Positions 8,233 to 16,007 of a stretch of DNA of 22,049 bases are shown in pieces. Below the pieces are notes generated by a model. The model worked only from the letters and a program-made list of their open reading frames with translations. It ran no database searches and was not told the origin of the DNA. How positions within the stretch are numbered: position 1 is the first letter of the stretch; the number at the start of each line of letters is the position of its first letter. The DNA lies in NCBI GenBank assembly GCA_964607965.1, contig CAZSMH010000022.1, positions 1-22,049 on the forward strand, given 5' to 3'. This DNA comes from SZUA-584 sp964607965. Its GTDB lineage: Bacteria; Bacillota; Clostridia; Christensenellales; SZUA-584. The translations under genes and the position numbers were made by a program.

Positions 8233-10440
8233 TTATACTATTTTAAGCGGCGCAAAGGCCACAAACATTTTTTTCTCTCCTGCCGAGTCAAACCGTACTA
8301 CGGCAATCTTTTCTTCGCCTTCTCCGTTGGTGGAAATAATCTTGCCTTGGCCAAACTTGGGATGGGATACGATCTTTCCGGCGCAGAATGCGGCGGGTGC
8401 ATGCTGTGCTTTTTTTAATACTCTTGCCACAGGCATCCCGATTTGGCCATGCGCAAAGGAATGAGCGCTTTGGCTTATCGGCTCGTGAGACACATATGAA
8501 TTTGTATGTCGCTTTACTCCGGCAGGTTCGATGCATTGCGGCGGCACTTCGTCCAGAAAACGGGAGCGTCTGCTTGCAACGCGCTCAAAACCACCGGCAG
8601 TACGGGTATATCTTGTTCTGCTCCAGGTAAGGTAAAGCCGCTTTTTAGTGCGCGTCATGCCTACATAACATAACCGGCGCTCTTCCTCAATGTTACCGTC
8701 CATTAGGCTTAAGTTATGCGGAAGCAATCCTTCTTCCAGCCCCACTATAAATACAACGGGAAACTCAAGCCCTTTGGCACTGTGCAGTGTCGTCAGTGTT
8801 ATTTGGCCTTCCTCTAAGCCCACCGTATCTGCTTCGGACATAAGCGCGTTACGCTCCAGAAATGCTTCAAGGGAGTGCGGAGGAGGAGTATCCCGCATAA
8901 AATCCGCCGCGCTTTTAAAAAACTCTTCAATATTCAAAAGGCGCATTCTGCCTTCCGGAGTAGTATCGCCAAGCATATATTCCGAGAGGCCTGAAGCTTT
9001 AAAAACCTGCTCTATTGTATCAAGCACTGTTTGGTTATGCATTTTAGCACGTATATCCGCCAGCATTTTTGCAAAGCTTTGCAGCGATTCCTTGGCTTTT
9101 TTCGTCAGTATTCCGTCTGAATCAAGGCATGACTGTATAAGAGAAATACGTTTTTCCTTCGCGCTTAACAATAGTTTTCCTAAAGATACTTCACCTATAC
9201 CTCGGCGCGGGACACCAATAGCTCGCATAAAACAAACGTCAGCCGCCGGATTACATAAAAGGTTTAGATATGCCAGCAGGTCTTTAATCTCTTTGCGCTC
9301 ATAAAAGCTTTGACCGCCGTATATTTTGTATGGAAGACCTCGTTCCATAAGCTTGTTTTCAATAACGCGCGACTGACTGTTCATACGGTAAAGCACAGCG
9401 ATATCATCCGCTGAATATTTGCCTTCTCTAATAAGACTCGCCGCTTTTTCGGCAACAAACTGCGCTTCTTCAAGGTCGCTCGCTGCTTCAAACTCAAGCG
9501 GTTTCTGCCCGGTTTTCACGGAGGACCAAAGCTCTTTGCCCATTCGTCCTAGATTGTTGCGTATAACGCCGCTTGCCGCATCTAGTATATGCTGGTGCGA
9601 GCGGTAGTTCTGCTCGAGCCGGATTATCCGTGCTCCGGGGAAATCCTTCTCAAAATCCAGTATGTTGGAAATATCAGCGCCTCGCCATCCGTATATTGAC
9701 TGGTCGTCATCGCCTACGACGAATAAATTGCCGCTGCCCTTTGCAAGCAGTTTTACAATGCTGTACTGTACGGCGTTGGTATCCTGGTACTCGTCCACCA
9801 TTATGTAAGAAAACCTCTTGCGGTATTTATCAAGTATATCGGGAAACAGGTTGAACAAATCGAGAGTTTTTAAAAGTAAATCGTCAAAGTCCATTGCATT
9901 GTTTGAATGCAGACGTTCCTCATAACGCGCGTAAACCCGCGCGGTATACTTTAATAAATCTCCGCTTCCGTATGTATCAATAAATAAATCCGGGCTGACA
10001 CCGTCATTTTTAGCGCGGCTTATTAAAGCGCGTACCGCGCGCGGCTCTGCAACATCGCGGGAAACATCAATTTCTTTTAAAATATCTTTTATAATTGTTT
10101 GTGAATCGCCGGCATCATATATGGAAAACGAAGCAGTAAAGCCAAGATTGTCACCGTCAATTCTCAATATTTTTGCGCACATTGAATGAAAAGTACAAAC
10201 CCACATATCTTCTGCATCAGGAACTAGAGCCGAAATACGAGTTTTCATTTCAGCCGCGGCTTTGTTGGTAAATGTAATTGCGAGTATGTGATGCGGAAAA
10301 ATGCCTTTTTCAATAAGATAGGCGGCGCGTGTTGTTAATACGCGTGTTTTTCCGGAGCCTGCGCCGGCCAGAACCAGAACAGCGCCTTTTGTTGTCAAAA
10401 CTGCTTCTCGCTGACGGTCGTTCAAGCTGCTAAAATCCAT
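8233..10440 (-). CDS. pcrA: ATP-dependent DNA helicase PcrA (UvrD/Rep family)
   Basis: A 3'-5' superfamily 1A helicase acting in repair, rolling-circle replication and removal of obstacles. The 735 residues carry all SF1 motifs: Walker A GAGSGKT (26-32), ITFTNKAAAEM (Ia), DEYQDTN (II), GDDDQSIYGWRGA (III), EQNYRS (IV), TLHSAKGLEFPVVF (V) and YVGMTRTKKRLYL (VI). The C-terminal part, KIVSHPKFGQGKI to the end, matches the RNA-polymerase-binding Tudor-like tail of Gram-positive PcrA. It lies nine bases after yerC and nine before ligA. Bacillus has pcrB immediately upstream of pcrA; that gene is absent from this cluster. Confidence 0.96.
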   Translation of the reverse strand: MDFSSLNDRQREAVLTTKGAVLVLAGAGSGKTRVLTTRAAYLIEKGIFPHHILAITFTNKAAAEMKTRISALVPDAEDMWVCTFHSMCAKILRIDGDNLGFTASFSIYDAGDSQTIIKDILKEIDVSRDVAEPRAVRALISRAKNDGVSPDLFIDTYGSGDLLKYTARVYARYEERLHSNNAMDFDDLLLKTLDLFNLFPDILDKYRKRFSYIMVDEYQDTNAVQYSIVKLLAKGSGNLFVVGDDDQSIYGWRGADISNILDFEKDFPGARIIRLEQNYRSHQHILDAASGVIRNNLGRMGKELWSSVKTGQKPLEFEAASDLEEAQFVAEKAASLIREGKYSADDIAVLYRMNSQSRVIENKLMERGLPYKIYGGQSFYERKEIKDLLAYLNLLCNPAADVCFMRAIGVPRRGIGEVSLGKLLLSAKEKRISLIQSCLDSDGILTKKAKESLQSFAKMLADIRAKMHNQTVLDTIEQVFKASGLSEYMLGDTTPEGRMRLLNIEEFFKSAADFMRDTPPPHSLEAFLERNALMSEADTVGLEEGQITLTTLHSAKGLEFPVVFIVGLEEGLLPHNLSLMDGNIEEERRLCYVGMTRTKKRLYLTWSRTRYTRTAGGFERVASRRSRFLDEVPPQCIEPAGVKRHTNSYVSHEPISQSAHSFAHGQIGMPVARVLKKAQHAPAAFCAGKIVSHPKFGQGKIISTNGEGEEKIAVVRFDSAGEKKMFVAFAPLKIV

Positions 10441-10449
10441 TGATCCTCC

Positions 10450-10734
10450 CTAAAACCGTCCCAGCACGGCTTTATACCCTCCGGTGCCATAGTTTAAGCA
10501 GCGGTTGACGCGGCTTATTGTTGCGGTGCTTGCGCCTGTAAGCGCAGAGATTTCATGGCATGTGCGTCCCTCTGACAGAAGTTGTGCAACGCGCAGACGC
10601 TGAGATATCGATTTCAGCTCTGATATTGTGCACAGGTCCTCAAAGAACATATAGCATTCCTCTTTGGATTCTAAAGTGAGTATGGCAGCAAACAGCTTGT
10701 CAAGCTCATCACACCTAAGCTTTGATTTATACAT
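10450..10734 (-). CDS. yerC: YerC/YecD family TrpR-like DNA-binding protein
   Basis: A small 94-residue protein of the TrpR-like superfamily. DLCTISELKSISQRLRVAQLL is characteristic, as is the helix-turn-helix at about 55-78, ending GASTATISRVNRCLNYG. The ATG at 10734 was chosen because it gives the usual family length and a GGAG ten bases upstream; an in-frame upstream start at 10821 would add 29 unconserved residues. It is the first gene of a compact operon with pcrA and ligA, an arrangement also known near pcrA-ligA in Bacillus. Its regulatory target cannot be read from the sequence. Confidence 0.88.
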   Translation of the reverse strand: MYKSKLRCDELDKLFAAILTLESKEECYMFFEDLCTISELKSISQRLRVAQLLSEGRTCHEISALTGASTATISRVNRCLNYGTGGYKAVLGRF

Positions 10735-10854
10735 GATAGACAATCTCCGTCCTTGCACCTTTATTTTGAACATCGGCAACAATGCTGTATTCATTTTACC
10801 ACAACCGTGCATACTCACCAAGATGCACTTTATTGTAATATAAGCGTAACAATT

Positions 10855-10883
10855 TTGACATATAAGATTATTTGTTTTATAAT
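10855..10883 (+). promoter_or_regulatory. Consensus promoter P1 upstream of the SH3b/YkuD-like gene
   Basis: TTGACA (10855-10860), a 17-base spacer and TATAAT (10878-10883): a perfect sigma-A consensus with optimal spacing, about 98 bases upstream of the start codon at 10981. Confidence 0.65.
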
Positions 10884-10922
10884 AATAAAAAAGTATAAGA
10901 ACATGAAAAGTTTTTATCTTTT

Positions 10923-10958
10923 TTGACAGTACAGAATACCGAGTGGTATAATTATACC
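10923..10958 (+). promoter_or_regulatory. Consensus promoter P2 with palindrome over the -10 box
   Basis: TTGACA (10923-10928), an 18-base spacer and TATAAT (10947-10952). The -10 lies inside the perfect 14-bp palindrome GGTATAATTATACC (10945-10958). The palindrome could be an operator that blocks polymerase. TTAGGAG follows at a normal distance before the ATG at 10981. Confidence 0.65.
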
Positions 10959-10980
10959 AAATAGTTTAGGAGAATACAGA

Positions 10981-12276
10981 ATGAAAAAAACAATAACCCT
11001 ATTCTTAATAATGGCCATTATTGTTTCTATTATTATGCCGGCCGCTCGCGTATACGCGATGCCCTATTTTGAGGACGCTACGATTACCGGAGATAATGTA
11101 AACGTGCGTTTGCGCCCTACTACTGATTCGCCCAGCATCACTGTCCTGCAGAAAGGAGACAGGATAGGCGTTTTTTGTGAGGAAGTGGAAGGCTGGTACA
11201 GGATTATATACGGCAACTACCGCGGCTATATTAATAAGGAATTCGTATTCTTGCCATCTGAAAATACACAAATCGGCAACATAAAAGAAACGGTTGATCT
11301 TCGTCAGAATCCCGGAACATACAGCTCTGTGATAACCACGCTTGATGCCGGCACCGGCGTTACCATTAAGGACTATGCAGGGGACTGGTATTATATAGAG
11401 GTTGAATTGATTACGGAGGACACTGATTCGACGGCAGAAAATACGGATGCAAAGCAGACAGAGCAGACAGCAGAAAATACGGATGCAAAGCAGACAGCAG
11501 ATACGGATACTGAGCAGACTGAAGAATTTAGCGAAGAAGAAGAGCCGCAGAACTTAGTTTTAGGGTATGTTCATAAAGATGATATACAATTAAGTACTGC
11601 CGATACTCCCCGTACCCTTTTGAAAAAAGGCATGTCGGGAGCATCTGTGAGGAAAATGCAGCAGAAATTAAGAAAACGCGGGTTTCTGCAGGCATCGGCT
11701 ACCGGCTTTTTCGGCGATATGACCGAAGCTGCTTTAAAGCTGTTTCAGAGGAAAGCAGATTTAGGCGCAGACGGTGTTGCAGGGCCGAAAACATTGGAGG
11801 TATTGTACAGCGATAAAAAGATTTCTATCACACAGGCAGAGCTTTACGGTGTACGGAATGTTAAGCTGTCTTCATGGAGCAGTATAAAAAATGTTTTTGG
11901 CAGAGGAACAAAAGCTCTTGTAACAGACGTGAGAACGGGAAGAAAGTTCTGGGTCAGGCGCTACGGCGGCACATTGCATGCCGATACAGAGCCGCTTACG
12001 GCTAACGACACGGCTATAATAAAAAAGAACTACGGCGGAGGTGTTTCATGGAACCGCAGGGCTATATGGGTAACGGTCGGCGGTGTGACGTATGCAGCTT
12101 CAATGAATTTTTATCCTCACGGTAATTACAGGATAAAGGACAACAAATTTAACGGTCATTTCTGTATCCATTTTAAAGGTTCTAAGCTGCATTTATCGGG
12201 TACATCAAGAGCAGGGACAGAATGCTCGAAGCATCAGGCCGCGGTACAGTATGCGTATAAAAAGGGCAAAAAATAG
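10981..12276 (+). CDS. Secreted SH3b / peptidoglycan-binding protein with divergent YkuD-like C-terminal domain
   Basis: The 431 residues begin with a signal peptide (MKKTITLFLIMAII, cleavage probably after the Ala of VYA near 26). Two bacterial SH3 segments follow: NVNVRLRPTTDSPSITVLQ (about 37-90) and TVDLRQNPGTYSSVITTL (about 100-205), the second interrupted by an acidic Thr/Glu-rich repeat. A PG_binding_1 domain spans about 214-278 (GMSGASVRKMQQKLRKRGF). The last 145 residues match no family I can name with certainty, but His380-Gly followed by GHFCIH (392-397, Cys395) resembles the active site HG...SHGCIR of L,D-transpeptidases, which often follow such a binding domain. It is probably a cell-wall enzyme. 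GGAG lies about ten bases before the ATG, and two strong promoters precede it. Confidence 0.75.
   Translation: MKKTITLFLIMAIIVSIIMPAARVYAMPYFEDATITGDNVNVRLRPTTDSPSITVLQKGDRIGVFCEEVEGWYRIIYGNYRGYINKEFVFLPSENTQIGNIKETVDLRQNPGTYSSVITTLDAGTGVTIKDYAGDWYYIEVELITEDTDSTAENTDAKQTEQTAENTDAKQTADTDTEQTEEFSEEEEPQNLVLGYVHKDDIQLSTADTPRTLLKKGMSGASVRKMQQKLRKRGFLQASATGFFGDMTEAALKLFQRKADLGADGVAGPKTLEVLYSDKKISITQAELYGVRNVKLSSWSSIKNVFGRGTKALVTDVRTGRKFWVRRYGGTLHADTEPLTANDTAIIKKNYGGGVSWNRRAIWVTVGGVTYAASMNFYPHGNYRIKDNKFNGHFCIHFKGSKLHLSGTSRAGTECSKHQAAVQYAYKKGKK
11431..11502 (+). repeat. 36-bp tandem duplication in the acidic linker
   Basis: Two 36-bp units (11431-11466 and 11467-11502) share the core GCAGAAAATACGGATGCAAA and encode TAENTDAKQT twice. 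They sit inside the second SH3b segment and are followed by further Thr/Asp/Glu-rich codons. Confidence 0.85.
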
Positions 12277-12286
12277 TATAAGTATA

Positions 12287-12326
12287 AGGCCTTCTTTTGC
12301 ACATTGCGGCAGAAGGAGGCTTTTTT
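12287..12326 (+). terminator. Rho-independent terminator after the SH3b/YkuD-like gene
   Basis: GCCTTCTTTTGC (12289-12300) pairs over all 12 positions, two of them G-U, with GCAGAAGGAGGC (12309-12320), followed by six T. It begins about 10 bases after the stop codon. Confidence 0.85.
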
Positions 12327-12333
12327 GTTTATA

Positions 12334-12363
12334 TTCAATAGGCAAGAGTTATTTGCGTATAAT
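12334..12363 (+). promoter_or_regulatory. Possible promoter of the S41 protease gene
   Basis: TATAAT at 12358-12363, with TTCAAT 18 bases upstream at 12334-12339. The -10 is perfect, the -35 weak. It falls between the preceding terminator and the protease ATG at 12416, where a promoter is expected. Confidence 0.4.
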
Positions 12364-12415
12364 CATCAGGATTGGCAGCATATTTATATTTGTATATGCA
12401 TAAAGGAGACGGTCA

Positions 12416-13564
12416 ATGAAAAAATCAAGAGCTTTTCTGCTGGCAATTATTTTTGGTATTTTCTTTTCTGCAATAACGTGGATTTTTGTTGCAGCAAAGT
12501 ATGCCGGCAGGCACGGAGAACTTCCGCTGGATGAGTTTTATCGTGCGCAGGAGATTATAAGAGAGCATTATCTGCGTGACTTTGATATGCAGGAGGTGCA
12601 GTACGCCGGTTTAAAAGCTATGGTTGCTTCGCTGGAAGACCCGTACAGCGTATATTATACGCCGGAGGAATTCGCGGCGTTCAATCAAAACTCTTCCGGA
12701 GAATATTACGGCGTCGGGATGACGATAGAAATTGACAAGGCTGCGGGCTTAGCAGTAGTCACGGATTTTACGGAAGGTTCAACCGCTAAGGAAGCCGGCA
12801 TTAAGGAGGGAGACTACATTATTTCTGTAGACGGCAAAGACGTTGAGGGCAAAACGCTGACAGACATAGCTTTGCTCTGTATTGGAAAAGAGGGTACAAT
12901 ATTAACCGTTGGCGTTAAGCGGGGCGATAAAACGCTTGAATTTACCATGATGCGCAGATCATTTATGCACGATATGGTAACACATGATATACTTAAAGAC
13001 GATATAGGATATATGCGAATAATACAGTTCGGGGGTAATTGCGACACGCTTTTTGATGAGGGCATAGAACTTTTTAAACAGAGCGGAGTGCGCGGTATAG
13101 TGTTTGATTTGCGCAACAATCCGGGAGGGTATATGGATAAGGTTGTTGGCATGCTTGATTCGCTGCTGCCGCAAGGTACGCTTGTATATACGGAAGATAA
13201 GAACGGCAAAAAAAATACTTGGGAGAGCGATAAAAACTCTTTACAGATCCCTTTAGTCGTGCTTGTCAACAATCACACTGCGTCAGCGTCCGAAATTTTT
13301 GCCGGTGCAATACAGGATTATAATGCAGGCGCTATAGTAGGAACACGCACATACGGCAAGGGAGTTGTGCAGGATGTTATACCCTTAGAGCCTACAAAGG
13401 GGGCGATAAAAATTACATCGTCAGAGTATTTTACGCCCAAAGGGCGGAGCATAGACGGCAACGGAGTCTACCCGGATTATTATGTTGAAAATTCTGCGGA
13501 TGGGGATGCACAGCTTGATAAAGCGCTTGATGTGCTTGATTTACTGATATCAAACGGCAAGTGA
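12416..13564 (+). CDS. S41 family C-terminal processing protease (CtpA/CtpB-like)
   Basis: A membrane-anchored serine protease acting outside the cytoplasm. The 382 residues comprise a signal anchor (about 7-28), an N-terminal helical region (DEFYRAQEIIREHYLRD), a PDZ domain (about 95-175, YGVGMTIEIDK to VDGKDVEG) and the protease core (IGYMRIIQFGGN, FDLRNNPGGYMDKVVGM). The catalytic residues Ser290 (NHTASASEI), Lys315 (TYGKGVVQ) and Gln319 have the same spacing, 25 and 4, as the Ser-Lys-Gln triad of B. subtilis CtpB. AAAGGAG lies just upstream of the ATG. In other bacteria such enzymes process envelope proteins or peptidoglycan hydrolases; the target here is unknown. Its neighbour is a cell-wall protein. 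Confidence 0.92.
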   Translation: MKKSRAFLLAIIFGIFFSAITWIFVAAKYAGRHGELPLDEFYRAQEIIREHYLRDFDMQEVQYAGLKAMVASLEDPYSVYYTPEEFAAFNQNSSGEYYGVGMTIEIDKAAGLAVVTDFTEGSTAKEAGIKEGDYIISVDGKDVEGKTLTDIALLCIGKEGTILTVGVKRGDKTLEFTMMRRSFMHDMVTHDILKDDIGYMRIIQFGGNCDTLFDEGIELFKQSGVRGIVFDLRNNPGGYMDKVVGMLDSLLPQGTLVYTEDKNGKKNTWESDKNSLQIPLVVLVNNHTASASEIFAGAIQDYNAGAIVGTRTYGKGVVQDVIPLEPTKGAIKITSSEYFTPKGRSIDGNGVYPDYYVENSADGDAQLDKALDVLDLLISNGK

Positions 13565-13574
13565 TGTGTACTAC

Positions 13575-13603
13575 TTGAAAGTGCTATTATTGATTGATAC
13601 AAT
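13575..13603 (+). promoter_or_regulatory. Likely promoter of trxB
   Basis: TTGAAA (13575-13580), a 17-base spacer and TACAAT (13598-13603), 61 bases before the trxB ATG. It differs from consensus by one base in each box, with ideal spacing. Confidence 0.55.
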
Positions 13604-13663
13604 GAGTTTGTTTGGCTCGTTGTTTTAATTATTTATGCAATTTTATAACTAAGGGAGAAGAAG

Positions 13664-14578
13664 ATGAACGATGTAATTATTGTAGGAGCCGGTTGTGCCG
13701 GGCTGACAGCGGGGCTGTATGCGGCGCGGGCAGGGCTGTCTGCATTGATAATAGAACGGATGTATCCGGGTGGTCAGATAACACGCACCCATATGGTGGA
13801 AAATTATCCGGGTTTTCCTGAAGGAATACAAGGGATTGACCTTGCAATGATGTTTAAAGACCACGCCGAGAGAGCAGGAGCTGTTATTGAAGCTGCAGAG
13901 GTAACAGGCTTTGACATTGAAGGCACAGAGAAAAAAATTGTGACAACCAATAGTATATTAAAGGCTAAAACCGTAGTGCTGGCAATGGGAGCATCATACA
14001 GGGAACTGGGGATTGCATCGGAGCAGAAATTCATTGGATCGGGTGTATCATACTGCGCTACTTGCGATGGCGCGTTTTTCCGGGGAAAAGATGTTGTGGT
14101 TGTCGGCGGCGGCGATACGGCTGTGGAAGATGCGCTTTATCTGGCGAGCCTTGCAAGAAGAGTATATGTTGTGCACCGCCGGGATGAGCTGCGGGCGCAA
14201 AAGGCGCTGCAAAAGGCCGCAATGCAGAATAAATTGATTGAATTTGTCTGGGACAGTGAGGTAACGGATATTATAGGCGAAAACGCAGTAAACGGAATCA
14301 ATGTGCGCAACAAGAAAACGCTTGAAGAACGCATAATAGAGGTATCCGGAGTATTTATAGCCGTTGGTACGCAGCCCCACACAAAAGAGGTAGCAGAGAT
14401 GCTTGAGACTGACGAAACCGGATATATTGTAACCGATAACCACATGCACACAAGCATACCGGGCGTATTTGCGGCAGGAGACATCGTTTCCAAACCTATG
14501 CGGCAGGTAATTACCGCTGCGGCTGACGGAGCCGTAGCCATATACGGCGCACAAAGCTATATCAGAGAAAACGGTTAG
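13664..14578 (+). CDS. trxB: Thioredoxin-disulfide reductase
   Basis: A flavoprotein that passes electrons from NADPH to thioredoxin in the cytoplasm. The 304 residues show the FAD-binding GAGCAGLTAGLYAARAG near the N-terminus, the redox motif CATC (Cys131, Cys134) within YCATCDG, the NADPH-binding GGGDTAVEDAL and HRRDELRA, and the C-terminal FAD motif GVFAAGDI. The HRR signature favours NADPH rather than NADH or ferredoxin as donor. The first glycine motif has Cys where Pro is usual (GAGPAG). AAGGGAG lies 6-8 bases before the ATG. It is followed 60 bases later by glmM. Confidence 0.95.
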   Translation: MNDVIIVGAGCAGLTAGLYAARAGLSALIIERMYPGGQITRTHMVENYPGFPEGIQGIDLAMMFKDHAERAGAVIEAAEVTGFDIEGTEKKIVTTNSILKAKTVVLAMGASYRELGIASEQKFIGSGVSYCATCDGAFFRGKDVVVVGGGDTAVEDALYLASLARRVYVVHRRDELRAQKALQKAAMQNKLIEFVWDSEVTDIIGENAVNGINVRNKKTLEERIIEVSGVFIAVGTQPHTKEVAEMLETDETGYIVTDNHMHTSIPGVFAAGDIVSKPMRQVITAAADGAVAIYGAQSYIRENG

Positions 14579-14598
14579 GCATATACCAATTTGCACAA

Positions 14599-14607
14599 TG
14601 GTATAAT
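14599..14607 (+). promoter_or_regulatory. Possible extended -10 promoter of glmM
   Basis: TGGTATAAT (14599-14607) is an extended -10 element, 31 bases before the glmM ATG. No good -35 box is visible at the expected distance. It could give glmM-glmS a promoter separate from trxB. Confidence 0.4.
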
Positions 14608-14638
14608 GGGGATTATAATAAGACGATTTGGAGGCGTT

Positions 14639-15985
14639 ATGGGTAAACTTTTCGGAACTGACGGCGTTCGCGGTATTGTCGGTGAAAAGCTATCATGTGA
14701 ACTGGCTTTTAAGCTTGGTCAGGCCGGAGCGCATGTATTGATGGGCAAGGTGCACAAAGCGCGAATACTGATTGGGCGGGACACGCGCTTATCGGGCGAT
14801 ATGCTGGAGGCGGCAATGGTAGCTGGAATATGCTCTGTTGGTGCCGAAGCTGTTGTTACCGGCATTATACCGACATCGGGCGTTGCATTTTTAACAAGAG
14901 ATTATGGAGCAGATGCAGGCGTGGTGATTTCGGCTTCGCACAATGAATCCCAGTATAACGGTATTAAATTTTTCAACTGCGAAGGGAAAAAACTGCCCGA
15001 CGAAGTGGAAGAACGAATAGAGAATATTATACTTGATAACAGCGAGGCAATAGACCTTAAAACCGGCATAGGCGTTGGACGCCGAGTACGCGCGGTTAAT
15101 GCGATTACAGAATACAAAGAGTTTTTGCTATCGACCACAAATACCAGCCTTAGGGGGCTGAAAATTGTACTGGACTGTGCGCATGGCGCGGCATCAATAA
15201 TAGGCCCGAGAGCCTTTTCAGAGCTTGGTGCAGATGTAATACCGTATTATAACACGCCGGACGGTACAAACATAAACGATAACTGCGGCTCAACGCATCC
15301 GCAGAAGCTCCGCCAGCTGGTTTCAGAATCAGGAGCAGATATGGGTTTTGCGTTTGACGGTGACGCTGACAGGCTCATTGCGGTTGATGAGCATGGTCTG
15401 GTTGTTGACGGAGACCAGATTATGGCTGTATGTGCAATAGATATGATGCAGCAGGGGCTGCTTAAGAAGAACACGCTTGTTTGCACCGTAATGAGTAACC
15501 TTGGGCTTGATATTGCGATGAAAGAGCATGGCATAAACCTGATAAAAACGCGGGTTGGAGACCGTTATGTGCTGGAAGAGATGGAAAAAGGAAATTATTC
15601 GCTGGGGGGCGAACAGTCAGGCCATATTATATTTTTGGATTATTCTACAACGGGGGACGGAATTTTAACCGGTATACAGCTTGCCTCTATAGTGATGCGA
15701 AGCGGCAAGTCGTTATCAAAACTGGCGGATGTAGTAAAAATACTTCCGCAGGTGCTTGTTAATGCGCATGTAAAAGACGAATACAAAGATACGGTTATGG
15801 AAGATGAGCAGGTAAAAGAGCGTATAAACATGCTTGAAAAGCAATTTTGTGGGGAAGGCCGTGTGCTGATTCGTCCTTCGGGCACCGAACCGCTTGTCCG
15901 GGTTATGATTGAGGGACGGAACAAAAAAGAAATAGAGCGTCAGGCTGTCGATATGGTAAGGTTAATCGAAAGCCGTCTTGCATAA
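14639..15985 (+). CDS. glmM: Phosphoglucosamine mutase
   Basis: Interconverts glucosamine-6-phosphate and glucosamine-1-phosphate on the way to UDP-GlcNAc. The 448 residues begin MGKLFGTDGVRG, as is typical. They show the phosphoserine loop ISASHNE with Ser100 (E. coli Ser102), the Mg-binding DGDADR, the sugar-binding GGEQSGHII and the phosphate-binding RPSGTEPLVRVM. I chose ATG 14639 because GGAGG lies just upstream and the family N-terminus starts there; an in-frame TTG at 14591 adds 16 unrelated residues. glmS follows 22 bases after the stop, so the two form an operon. Confidence 0.96.
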   Translation: MGKLFGTDGVRGIVGEKLSCELAFKLGQAGAHVLMGKVHKARILIGRDTRLSGDMLEAAMVAGICSVGAEAVVTGIIPTSGVAFLTRDYGADAGVVISASHNESQYNGIKFFNCEGKKLPDEVEERIENIILDNSEAIDLKTGIGVGRRVRAVNAITEYKEFLLSTTNTSLRGLKIVLDCAHGAASIIGPRAFSELGADVIPYYNTPDGTNINDNCGSTHPQKLRQLVSESGADMGFAFDGDADRLIAVDEHGLVVDGDQIMAVCAIDMMQQGLLKKNTLVCTVMSNLGLDIAMKEHGINLIKTRVGDRYVLEEMEKGNYSLGGEQSGHIIFLDYSTTGDGILTGIQLASIVMRSGKSLSKLADVVKILPQVLVNAHVKDEYKDTVMEDEQVKERINMLEKQFCGEGRVLIRPSGTEPLVRVMIEGRNKKEIERQAVDMVRLIESRLA

Positions 15986-16007
15986 AGGTGAAGGGCGTAA
16001 TTGATAT

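Noticed and set aside
8690..9304. A 204-residue plus-strand open frame opposite pcrA.
   Set aside because: It lies fully within pcrA, has a Ser/Arg-rich antisense-like composition and no ribosome binding site that I could see.
12304..12534. A 76-residue frame overlapping the start of the S41 protease gene.
   Set aside because: It starts inside the terminator hairpin and overlaps the protease signal anchor in another frame.
14048..14596. A 182-residue minus-strand open frame opposite trxB.
   Set aside because: It is antisense to well-conserved trxB motifs and shows no recognisable domain.
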